A stretch of 64,000 bases of DNA from RGIG3513 sp045658985 (GTDB taxonomy: Bacteria; Bacillota; Clostridia; Oscillospirales; Butyricicoccaceae), in the NCBI GenBank assembly GCA_045658985.1, contig JAZOWC010000053.1, positions 16,836 through 80,835 of the forward strand, given 5' to 3'. The position numbers were made by a program, and so were the translations under genes. Shown here piece by piece: positions 7,660 to 14,762 of this stretch. Positions within the stretch are counted from its first letter, which is position 1. Every line of letters begins with the position of its first letter. The notes under the pieces were generated by a model. The model worked only from the letters and a program-made list of their open reading frames with translations. It did no database searches and was not told where the DNA came from.

Positions 7660-8949
7660 TCAGGCGGACTTTTTGGACAGATGATTTTTGAGCCAATCCT
7701 TGCCGTCAACAAATCTGGATACGATAAAAGATACTACGTAGTCGCCTGCGGCGTTGATCATTGTAGCGGGAGGATCGACCAGATTGCCGATGGTGACCAG
7801 AATGGGGAATGCAAGCTCCATCTGGTTGGGGAAGAACAGCGAGCAGATGATATATTCACCGATATAGCCGCCGCCGGGCACACCGGACATACCGACGGAG
7901 GACAGAACGGCAACCAGAATTACGGGGATGAGATTTGCAAAGGTGAGGTCAACACCGAATACACCCATGACGAATGCGATCTTGAGCACGCAGGAGAAGC
8001 AGGAGCCGTCCATGTGCATTGTAGCGCCGAGAGGCAGAACGATGTCTGTGACGTCTTTGGAGATGCCGGTGTCTTCGGCAGCTTCCATGTTGGTGGGGAT
8101 GGTAGCGACAGAGGAGCATGTGCCCAGAGAAACCATAGCGGGACGGAGCAGATGCTTGAACATTGCTTTGGGTCCCTGCTTGCCGCCGCCGATCCAGGCA
8201 AAGAGGGGGAACGCGGTGAACAGGTATACAAAGCAGAGGGGATAATAAACGGCAAGAGCTCTGCCGTAGTCAGCTGTGATCTGAGGACCGTAGGTAGCAA
8301 CCAGATCTGCAAAGAAGCCGAAGAAAGCGATGGGAGCGTAGTATGTAATGATCTTGACAAGCTTCATCATTACGCCGGACAGATCATCGAGGAACTTGCC
8401 GACCATAGATTCTTTGCCGCCGTTGAGGTTAACGGCAAAGCCGAACAGCAGAGAGAAGACGATGAGGGGCAGCATAGCTCTGCGGGTAAGCAGACCGACG
8501 AAGTCCTCTGCAGTGAAGAAGTTGACTATCATCTGGGACAGTGTTGCATAGTCACCGATCTCCTCTGCGGGAACGTTGTTCCATGCCTCAAGAACTGGAG
8601 GGAATACCTTCATGAGCAGGAACATGATCAGTGCGGCAACAGCGCCGGTTACCACGAAGGTTATGACGGTTGTGCCCATAATCTTGCCTGCGCGCTTGCG
8701 GCTGCCCATATTTGCAACTGCGCCTGCGATAGAAGCAAAAACCATAGGAACAACGATACAGAACATCAGGTTGATAAATACCTTGCCCAAAGGTGCAAGC
8801 ACGGTAGCACCGGCTTTGACGACTTCACCGTTTTGGGTGACTTTGGGGAATATTGCGCCGATAACGCAGCCTGCGATTATGGCAACGACCATTGCAATAA
8901 GCAGGGCATAGTTCTGCAGGAATGATTTTTTGTTTGTTGTGTTTGACAT
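7660..8949 (-). CDS. Dicarboxylate/amino acid:cation symporter (DAACS family)
   Basis: A 429-residue membrane protein with the DAACS (glutamate/dicarboxylate transporter) hallmarks: FINLMFCIVVPMVFASI early, the serine-rich hairpin replaced by GTCSSVATIPT near 270-280, LPLGATMHMDG (helix 7 substrate and sodium site) and the later SSVGMSGVPGGG hairpin. It imports acidic amino acids or C4-dicarboxylates with sodium or protons. The ATG at 8949 is chosen because GGAGG lies six bases upstream; an upstream in-frame ATG at 8967 would run through it. The gene diverges from an AraC regulator across 113 bases carrying three phased repeats, so AraC control is likely. Confidence 0.93.
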   Translation of the reverse strand: MSNTTNKKSFLQNYALLIAMVVAIIAGCVIGAIFPKVTQNGEVVKAGATVLAPLGKVFINLMFCIVVPMVFASIAGAVANMGSRKRAGKIMGTTVITFVVTGAVAALIMFLLMKVFPPVLEAWNNVPAEEIGDYATLSQMIVNFFTAEDFVGLLTRRAMLPLIVFSLLFGFAVNLNGGKESMVGKFLDDLSGVMMKLVKIITYYAPIAFFGFFADLVATYGPQITADYGRALAVYYPLCFVYLFTAFPLFAWIGGGKQGPKAMFKHLLRPAMVSLGTCSSVATIPTNMEAAEDTGISKDVTDIVLPLGATMHMDGSCFSCVLKIAFVMGVFGVDLTFANLIPVILVAVLSSVGMSGVPGGGYIGEYIICSLFFPNQMELAFPILVTIGNLVDPPATMINAAGDYVVSFIVSRFVDGKDWLKNHLSKKSA

Positions 8950-8984
8950 AGCAGCCTCCATGATCAATTTAATATCTTGATGAC

Positions 8985-8990
8985 ATTATA
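8985..8990 (-). promoter_or_regulatory. -10 element of the symporter promoter
   Basis: Minus-strand TATAAT at 8985-8990 without a good -35. The phased repeats at 9004-9025 sit where a -35 region would be, typical of an AraC-activated promoter. Confidence 0.4.
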
Positions 8991-9001
8991 TATCATATCT
9001 A

Positions 9002-9031
9002 TTGCAAAATCTGCGCAAAATATGCTATAAT
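9002..9031 (+). promoter_or_regulatory. Promoter of the AraC-family gene
   Basis: TTGCAA (9002-9007), 18-base spacer, TATAAT (9026-9031). The promoter lies inside the direct-repeat region, so autoregulation is expected. Confidence 0.65.
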
Positions 9032-9046
9032 TTAAGCAAAAGATGC
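9004..9046. promoter_or_regulatory. Three phased GCAAAANNTGC direct repeats (AraC-type operator)
   Basis: GCAAAATCTGC (9004-9014), GCAAAATATGC (9015-9025) and GCAAAAGATGC (9036-9046). Start-to-start distances of 11 and 21 bases put all three on one face of the helix, as for AraC-family half-sites. They cover the AraC gene promoter and the -35 zone of the divergent symporter. Confidence 0.7.
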
Positions 9047-9062
9047 TAAAGGAGGTCGTGAT

Positions 9063-9884
9063 ATGCCCGTATATGGAGAACGAGGATATCTCAGGGAGAA
9101 TTACAGACTTTTTCATCTGGCAGCACCTCTGACGGAGGAGGTCGATTTTCATTATCATACCTTCCACAAGATCGTCATTCCTCTCAAAGGAACACTATCT
9201 TATATGATAGAGGGGAGGCATTACAGACTGGAGGCGTTCGACGTAGCTCTCGTCGGCAGAGGATGCGTCCACAAGCCCGAGACTGCCGAGTCCAATGAGA
9301 GAGTGCTCATATATATATCATCGGATTTTCTGCGTGAAAAGAGCACCGATACCTGCGATCTTGAAAAGTGCTACAAGATTGCCCACGAGCGAGGCAGTCA
9401 TATATTGCGGCTCAATCATTTGCAGCGTAATCGTGTGTCAAAGCTGATAGGCGAGCTTGAGAATCTGCACGGAAGCAAAGAATACGGCAGCGATTTTATG
9501 CGGGATACCATATTGTTTCAGCTTTTGATCGAACTTGCGGGGTTTTCTCTCAAGCAGCAGAATATTGAGGTTGATACCGTCTATGACGAAAAAATCGTAC
9601 AGGTGCTCAAATACATCAACGATAATCTCACCGAGAATATCAGCATTGACCATCTTGCCGAAAAAATATATATCAGCAAGTACCATATGATGCGCAAGTT
9701 CAAAGCTGAGACGGGATACACCGTGCACGTGTATATATCCAACAAGCGGCTTTTGTTGTCGCAGCAGCTTATCGAGCAGGGTATGTCGCCGACCGATGCC
9801 TGCTACAGATGCGGATTCAGAGACTATTCGGTGTACTCAAAGGCGTATAAAAAACTGTTCGGTGTTTCACCAAAGAAAAAATAA
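9063..9884 (+). CDS. AraC family transcriptional regulator
   Basis: A 273-residue protein with an N-terminal cupin-like sensor domain (FHYHTFHKIV near 29-38, GRHYRLEAFDV near 51-61) and a C-terminal double helix-turn-helix at about 175-270. The latter includes ENISIDHLAEKIYISKYHM and CGFRDYSVYSKAYKKLFG, the AraC signature. The ATG at 9063 has GGAGGTCGTGAT upstream. It diverges from the symporter gene, with phased direct repeats between, so it most likely senses a small molecule related to the symporter and AbgB-like substrate and activates uptake. The ligand is unknown. Confidence 0.93.
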   Translation: MPVYGERGYLRENYRLFHLAAPLTEEVDFHYHTFHKIVIPLKGTLSYMIEGRHYRLEAFDVALVGRGCVHKPETAESNERVLIYISSDFLREKSTDTCDLEKCYKIAHERGSHILRLNHLQRNRVSKLIGELENLHGSKEYGSDFMRDTILFQLLIELAGFSLKQQNIEVDTVYDEKIVQVLKYINDNLTENISIDHLAEKIYISKYHMMRKFKAETGYTVHVYISNKRLLLSQQLIEQGMSPTDACYRCGFRDYSVYSKAYKKLFGVSPKKK

Positions 9885-9913
9885 AGAAGATGCCGCTCGG
9901 TGCGGCATCTTCT
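9885..9913. terminator. Bidirectional terminator between convergent genes
   Basis: Twelve-bp stem AGAAGATGCCGC/GCGGCATCTTCT with loop TCGGT between stops at 9884 and 9918. Confidence 0.8.
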
Positions 9914-9917
9914 CTGT

Positions 9918-10853
9918 TTATTGATATTGTTCGTTCAGTGCGTCTAATATAATATACAGATTATCGGTCGAATATTCGATCTCTGCAGAGTACATTCTGA
10001 TTATATCCAGCTGATCGGCGCAGGTGAAACTGCCCTTTTTGGCAAATATGGCCGCGCCCGCTGCGCGAATTATACAATAGGTGAATGCTGCAAACAGGCA
10101 AGCTTCCTGTGCGGTAATATCCGTCCGGATCATATATCTGTATATGATGTATACGGCCAGCTGCTCGTACTCGGCGGTGCGGTCGTGCATATAACCATCG
10201 AATATCGATTTGTTCTCGGGGGAGTGGTAGGTTTTCAAATCATACAGTACATCTGTCCAGTCTTCGGAAAGCCTCTCGAGTCCTGTCAATATATCCGTCC
10301 ACGTGCGTATATCCGGATCAAATGTCGGGATACCGCAGGCATTGAGTGCGTCGGAAAGTCTGTCCTCCATACTTCTGCTTCTGTCCTGCAAAAGTTCAAT
10401 TATATGATCTCTGAATTGCACGTCTGTATTTTGCTCGACAGCATCTGTATAGCCAAGAAGCTTTACAGTATTTTTGTTATTGATTATCAGATCGCATACC
10501 GCTTCGCAGCTTGGTCCGAGTCCGCATTCGACGTGATCGTCGAGCTCATTATAGAATCTTGGATGCTCGGCACATATGTCGCATACACAGTCGGTACCGA
10601 GATTGAGCATTATTGTGCATAGTCCGCGGCTGTCGAGCATCGGGCATCGGTCGTGCTCGGCAAGCTTAAAGTGGGGAGTATCCGTCCAGTCTATATTGCG
10701 GCGTATATTCTCTCCCATTTCGCCGGGCAGATTTTTGTAGTATTCTGCAGTTTTTTGATCTATGTCTATCTCCCAGCCGATGCAGCAGTTGTGCTTGCAC
10801 TTGTCGGCGGTACATTTGAAGTCGGGGTAATAGTCAGGATATACTGTGTACAT
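9918..10853 (-). CDS. FliB-like protein (flagellin lysine-N-methylase family)
   Basis: A 311-residue protein with a cysteine-rich N-terminal half: C14, C19 and CC23-24 (CKHNCCIGW), then a CPMLDSRGLC and CVCDIC block near 70-95, followed by AEHPRFYN. This pattern matches the FliB family (flagellin lysine-N-methylase; related to YkgJ-type cysteine clusters), which methylates lysines of flagellin and probably binds an iron-sulfur cluster. No flagellin or other motility gene lies in the window, and orphan copies are common in clostridia, so the true substrate is uncertain. AGGAGGGCG precedes the ATG. It has no partner in its transcription unit. Confidence 0.8.
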   Translation of the reverse strand: MYTVYPDYYPDFKCTADKCKHNCCIGWEIDIDQKTAEYYKNLPGEMGENIRRNIDWTDTPHFKLAEHDRCPMLDSRGLCTIMLNLGTDCVCDICAEHPRFYNELDDHVECGLGPSCEAVCDLIINNKNTVKLLGYTDAVEQNTDVQFRDHIIELLQDRSRSMEDRLSDALNACGIPTFDPDIRTWTDILTGLERLSEDWTDVLYDLKTYHSPENKSIFDGYMHDRTAEYEQLAVYIIYRYMIRTDITAQEACLFAAFTYCIIRAAGAAIFAKKGSFTCADQLDIIRMYSAEIEYSTDNLYIILDALNEQYQ

Positions 10854-10913
10854 AACGCCCTCCTGCGGCTTATTTTATATATGAATATAAACCTGCGGCA
10901 TTATATTGTCAAC

Positions 10914-10943
10914 CAAAAAAGCCCTGTGCACCATGCACAGGGC
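10914..10943 (-). terminator. Intrinsic terminator after the permease gene
   Basis: Ten-bp stem GCCCTGTGCA/TGCACAGGGC with loop CCA, followed on the minus strand by TTTTTTGG. Confidence 0.9.
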
Positions 10944-10964
10944 CTTGATATAACGCAGAATCAA

Positions 10965-12239
10965 TCAAACACCGAACAGTACCCAGATGAATATGTATGC
11001 GGGTATGATAGCGGCAAGAGTGAAGGGGATGCCGATCTTGAAGAAGTCACCGTTTTTGACTTCATAGCCTTCTTTGCGCAGAATGCCGATGCCGGTAATG
11101 TTTGCGGATGCGCCGATGGGGGTGCAGTTGCCGCCCAGAGTTGCACCGGAGAGCAGACCGAAATACAGAGGGGTGGGATCGCATCCCATTTCAAGTGCAA
11201 GACCTGCAATGACGGGAATCATGGTTGCAACGTAGGGGATGTTGTCAATGAATGCAGAGATAATTACCGATGCCCATACTATGATTGTGTACATGAGGAA
11301 CACGTTACCGTTGCCCAGGTTTGCCAGCAGTTTGGCCAGTTCATCAATGACACCCATATGGGAGATACCGCCGATCATAATGAACAGTCCGACAAGCAGA
11401 CCGAGAGTTTCGTAGTCGATAGCTTTGATGGGAGAGAGGAAAGAATCGGTTGTTTTCTTTTTGCTAAAGTTATACACGAGTCCGATCACGAGAAGCGCGC
11501 AGCAGATAAGACCGTTGGTGATGGCAGGCTTGTTGGGGATGAAAGATGCGCAGATGAGCAGAACAATGGTGCCGAGCAGCAGATAGGTCGGGACAAAATC
11601 CTTGACCTCTGTAAGCTGAGTGGTTTTGGGAATGGGGGATTTCTCCTTGCGGAAAATAAAGTAGAGGATAGCTGCGGATATTACGGCACCGAGCTCAACG
11701 GCAAAGAACATACCGGGCTTGCCGTCGTAGAAGAAGAAGTCCATAAAGCTCATATCCAGAGCCGAGCCGAGCATGATAGCTGTAGTATCACCGACCAGAG
11801 TTGCAGCACCCTGCAGATTGGAGGAAACAGCGATGCCGATGATGAAGGGGACGGGATTGGTGTTGAGCTTCTTGCATATCTCGAGAGCAACGGGAGCAAT
11901 CATAAGTACGGTTGCAACGTTGTCAACGAATGCGGAGATAACACCCGCAAACAGTGCCAGGCAGACAGCTGCCCACTGTACGTTGGGGACTTTTGCCATG
12001 ATCATATCTGCAAGTCGCTCGGGCATATGACTCTCGATAAACAGCTGAACGAGACCCATAGTACCTGCAATCATAAGCAGAACGTTAAAGTCGAGAGACT
12101 CAAATATTTTGCCCAGGGGGAGCATACCGCTGATTATAAAAATAAGTCCGGAAGCAAGAGCTATGTACGGACGGTATTTGCTGAAAATAAGCATCAGCAC
12201 GTACGTTGCGGCAAACAGAATAATTGCGGGGAGCATCAT
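10965..12239 (-). CDS. SLC13/ArsB-NhaD (ion transporter superfamily) permease
   Basis: A 424-residue protein with about eleven membrane helices and the internal duplication typical of the ion transporter superfamily. Each half has a re-entrant motif of the same kind: SAFVDNVATVLMIAP near 102-116 and SAFIDNIPYVATMIPV near 335-350, with GDTTAIMLG and GGNCTPIGASANI following. These match SLC13-like and ArsB/NhaD permeases, which carry dicarboxylates, sulfate, arsenite or sodium. Substrate cannot be assigned from sequence. A second ATG lies three bases downstream; the AGGTGA site serves either. It is transcribed alone and ends in a strong terminator. Confidence 0.9.
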   Translation of the reverse strand: MMLPAIILFAATYVLMLIFSKYRPYIALASGLIFIISGMLPLGKIFESLDFNVLLMIAGTMGLVQLFIESHMPERLADMIMAKVPNVQWAAVCLALFAGVISAFVDNVATVLMIAPVALEICKKLNTNPVPFIIGIAVSSNLQGAATLVGDTTAIMLGSALDMSFMDFFFYDGKPGMFFAVELGAVISAAILYFIFRKEKSPIPKTTQLTEVKDFVPTYLLLGTIVLLICASFIPNKPAITNGLICCALLVIGLVYNFSKKKTTDSFLSPIKAIDYETLGLLVGLFIMIGGISHMGVIDELAKLLANLGNGNVFLMYTIIVWASVIISAFIDNIPYVATMIPVIAGLALEMGCDPTPLYFGLLSGATLGGNCTPIGASANITGIGILRKEGYEVKNGDFFKIGIPFTLAAIIPAYIFIWVLFGV

Positions 12240-12321
12240 TAATCACCTCATATTATATTTAACCTGATTATTATACATTATGTCCACGCAAAATGCAACA
12301 AAGTTAGATAGAAAAATACAA

Positions 12322-12351
12322 AAATCACCTGCCACATAGGGCAGGTGATTT
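12322..12351 (-). terminator. Intrinsic terminator of the metY-metA operon
   Basis: Twelve-bp stem AAATCACCTGCC/GGCAGGTGATTT, loop ACATAG, four bases beyond the metA stop, with T residues following on the minus strand. Confidence 0.85.
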
Positions 12352-12354
12352 GCT

Positions 12355-13272
12355 TTATTTGATATTTTTGATATCGTATGGGGTGGTCTGATATACAAAA
12401 TAGTTCAGCCAGTTGCTGTAGAGCAGGTTTGCGCAGGAACGCCACGAGACGTTGGGAGAGAGAGAGTCATCGTCGTTGGGATAGTAGTTTTTGGGTACGC
12501 TGATGGGCAGACCCTGATTCTTGTCTCGGAGATATTCATTCTCCAGTGTACGTGCGTCGTATTCGCTGTGCCCTGTGATAAATATCTGCCTGCCGTCCTG
12601 AGCACTCATTGCATAAACACCTGCATCCGGGGAGGAGGCAATTATCTGAATGTTCGAGACTTTTTCGATGTCTTCGCGTGCAATTGCGGTGTGACGGGAG
12701 TGGGGAACCATAAACGTATCGTCAAATCCGCGGAAGAGCATATTGTTGCTTACCTCTACAGTGTGGGGGAATATGCCGAACATCTTCTCGGGAAGGACGA
12801 TTTTGTTGATTCCGTAGTGATAGTAGAGTGCGGCCTGAGCACCCCAGCATATATGGAATGTGCTGTGTACGTGGGTCTTTGTCCACTCCATGATTTCGCA
12901 GAGTTCACGCCAGTATTCGACTTCCTCAAAGGGCATCAGCTCAACGGGCGCCCCGGTAATAATGAATCCGTCAAAGTTCTGATCCTTGATGTCGGAAAAA
13001 TGCTTGTAAAAGGCTATCATATGCTCCGCAGGAGTGTTTTTGGGTACGTGATTTTCTACAGCGATCAGCTCCAGCTCCACCTGCAGAGGAGTGTTTGACA
13101 GCAGACGCGCAAGCTGAGTTTCCGTGGCGATTTTGGTAGGCATCAGATTGAGCAGGCCTATTCTCAGCGGACGGATATCCTGAGTATGTGCACGGGTCTC
13201 GTCCATGACGAATATATTCTCGGTTTTGAGGGTCTGTGCGGCAGGCAGACCGTTAGGTATTTTTATAGGCAT
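12355..13272 (-). CDS. metAA: Homoserine O-acetyltransferase, MetA type
   Basis: A 305-residue protein of the MetA family (class I glutamine amidotransferase-like fold). It transfers an acyl group from acyl-CoA to homoserine, the first committed step of methionine synthesis, in the cytoplasm. The nucleophile Cys142 is present in FHICWGAQAA, with later GHSEYD. Residue 111 in ITGAPVE is Glu; in characterised MetA enzymes Glu111 goes with acetyl-CoA use while Gly111 (as in E. coli, TGAPLG) goes with succinyl-CoA. This agrees with the neighbouring O-acetylhomoserine sulfhydrylase gene 22 bases upstream, with which it forms an operon. AAGGAGC precedes the ATG. Confidence 0.95.
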   Translation of the reverse strand: MPIKIPNGLPAAQTLKTENIFVMDETRAHTQDIRPLRIGLLNLMPTKIATETQLARLLSNTPLQVELELIAVENHVPKNTPAEHMIAFYKHFSDIKDQNFDGFIITGAPVELMPFEEVEYWRELCEIMEWTKTHVHSTFHICWGAQAALYYHYGINKIVLPEKMFGIFPHTVEVSNNMLFRGFDDTFMVPHSRHTAIAREDIEKVSNIQIIASSPDAGVYAMSAQDGRQIFITGHSEYDARTLENEYLRDKNQGLPISVPKNYYPNDDDSLSPNVSWRSCANLLYSNWLNYFVYQTTPYDIKNIK

Positions 13273-13294
13273 TACGATGCTCCTTAAAGAGTGC

Positions 13295-14575
13295 TTACTT
13301 TACCTGATCGAGAGCCTGCTTGAGATCGTCAATAAGATCATCCTTGCTCTCAAGACCTACAGACAGACGTACGAGATCGGCACCTACACCGGCTGCGGCA
13401 AGCTCGTCATCGGTCATCTGACGGTGTGTGCTGCTTGCGGGGTGGAGGCAGCAGGTGCGTGCGTCTGCAACGTGGGTCTCAATAGCACCGAGCTTGAGTG
13501 CTTTCATAAAGCTTTCGGCAGCTTTTCTGCCGCCCTTGACGCCAAAGGATACAACACCGCAGGAGCCTTTGGGCAGATATTTCTGTGCAAGCTCGTAGTA
13601 TTTGTCACCCTCCAGACCGCTGTAGCGTACCCAGGATACCATGGGGTGAGCCTTGAGGAACTGTGCGATGGCCAGTGCGTTGGCGCTGTGACGCTCCATA
13701 CGTACGTGCAGGCTCTCGAGACCCAGATTGAGCAGGAATGCACTCTGGGGAGCGGGGGTGGAGCCAAAGTCGCGCATGAGCTGTGCGGTGGCTTTGGTGA
13801 TATAAGCGGCTTTGCCGAAACGTTCTGTATATGTAATTCCGTGGTAGCTGTCGTCGGGAGTGCACAGACCGGGGAACTTGTCTGCGTACTTGGTCCAGTC
13901 AAAATTACCGCTGTCAACGATGGCGCCGCCGACTGCACTGCCGTGACCGTCCATGTATTTTGTTGTGGAGTGGGTTACGATATCACAGCCGAACTCAAAG
14001 GGTCGGCACAGAACGGGAGTGGCAAAAGTGTTGTCTACAATAAGAGGAACGCCGTGTGCATGTGCGGCATTGGCAAACTTCTCTATATCGAGTACGGTAA
14101 GAGCGGGGTTGGCAATAGTCTCGCCGAAAACAGCTTTGGTATTGGGCTTGAATGCGGCGTTGAGTTCTTCTTCGGTGCAGTCGGGGGAGACAAAGGTAAA
14201 GTCTACACCCATCTTCTTCATTGTGACCGAGAACAGATTGAATGTACCGCCGTAGATGCTGCTGCTTGCAACAACGTGATCGCCGCAGGTGGCAATGTTG
14301 AATATTGCATAGAAGTTTGCGGCCTGACCGGAGGAGGTAAGCATTGCGGCAACGCCGCCCTCGAGCTCACAGATCTTTGCTGCAACATAGTCGCAGGTAG
14401 GATTCTGCAGTCTGCTGTAGAAGTAACCGTTGGCCTCCAGATCGAACAGTTTGCCCATGTCTTCGCTGGTGCTGTATTTGAAGGTGGTGGACTGGATTAT
14501 GGGGATCTGTCTGGGTTCTCCGTTGCCGGGCTGATAGCCGCCCTGAACGCATGTGGTTTCGATACGCTTGCTCAT
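13295..14575 (-). CDS. metY: O-acetylhomoserine sulfhydrylase (aminocarboxypropyltransferase)
   Basis: A 426-residue PLP enzyme of the Cys/Met metabolism family. It shows YSRLQNPT (53-60), SSGQAAN (81-87), the PLP-stacking region near SSIYGGTFNLF, DNTFATP (181-187) and the PLP lysine K206 in HSTTKYMDGHG. It condenses O-acetylhomoserine with sulfide to give homocysteine. Length and the STSEDMGKLF start fit MetY rather than cystathionine synthase. It is first in a two-gene operon with metA, from a TTGACA-17-TAATAT promoter. The leader is only about 45 bases, too short for a SAM riboswitch, so control must come from a protein or elsewhere; an 11-bp direct repeat covers the -10. Confidence 0.96.
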   Translation of the reverse strand: MSKRIETTCVQGGYQPGNGEPRQIPIIQSTTFKYSTSEDMGKLFDLEANGYFYSRLQNPTCDYVAAKICELEGGVAAMLTSSGQAANFYAIFNIATCGDHVVASSSIYGGTFNLFSVTMKKMGVDFTFVSPDCTEEELNAAFKPNTKAVFGETIANPALTVLDIEKFANAAHAHGVPLIVDNTFATPVLCRPFEFGCDIVTHSTTKYMDGHGSAVGGAIVDSGNFDWTKYADKFPGLCTPDDSYHGITYTERFGKAAYITKATAQLMRDFGSTPAPQSAFLLNLGLESLHVRMERHSANALAIAQFLKAHPMVSWVRYSGLEGDKYYELAQKYLPKGSCGVVSFGVKGGRKAAESFMKALKLGAIETHVADARTCCLHPASSTHRQMTDDELAAAGVGADLVRLSVGLESKDDLIDDLKQALDQVK

Positions 14576-14612
14576 AATTCTTACCTCTTTTATCCTATGA
14601 TTTAACTGAGTC

Positions 14613-14641
14613 TTATCAATTTAGTTAATATTATCAATTTA
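14613..14641. repeat. Direct repeat TTATCAATTTA over the metY promoter
   Basis: Two exact 11-base copies at 14613-14623 and 14631-14641, 18 bases apart. The second overlaps the metY -10 and the first lies near the transcription start, so a repressor site is possible. Confidence 0.4.
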
Positions 14642-14656
14642 AATGATTTTTGTCAA
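14628..14656 (-). promoter_or_regulatory. Promoter of the metY-metA operon
   Basis: Minus-strand TTGACA (14651-14656), 17-base spacer, TAATAT (14628-14633). Confidence 0.75.
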
Positions 14657-14687
14657 CGGGAGCCCATTAATATTGGTGTTAAAACTA

Positions 14688-14716
14688 TTGCAAAATGACA
14701 GATGTATCTATATAAT
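14688..14716 (+). promoter_or_regulatory. Promoter of fhs
   Basis: TTGCAA (14688-14693), 17-base spacer, TATAAT (14711-14716), 46 bases before the ATG. Confidence 0.7.
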
Positions 14717-14762
14717 ATATATTTAGGTATACTATCCTCAAAATAAAGGAAGGAAGAAAGTT

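Noticed and set aside
7519..8925. Open frame of 468 codons opposite the symporter
   Set aside because: Composition (His/Asp/Cys-rich) mirrors codon usage of the membrane protein on the minus strand; no ribosome binding site or family match.
10653..12242. 529-codon open frame on the plus strand opposite the permease and part of the FliB-like gene
   Set aside because: It spans two convincing minus-strand genes and their terminator; its sequence is low-complexity and unrecognisable.
13205..14605. 466-codon open frame opposite metY and part of metA
   Set aside because: Antisense shadow of highly conserved enzymes, with no start signals of its own.
14576..14762. SAM riboswitch or T-box leader before metY
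   Set aside because: The 187-base gap is shared by two divergent promoters, leaving about 45 bases of metY leader with no stem array or terminator; no S-box or T-box core was seen.
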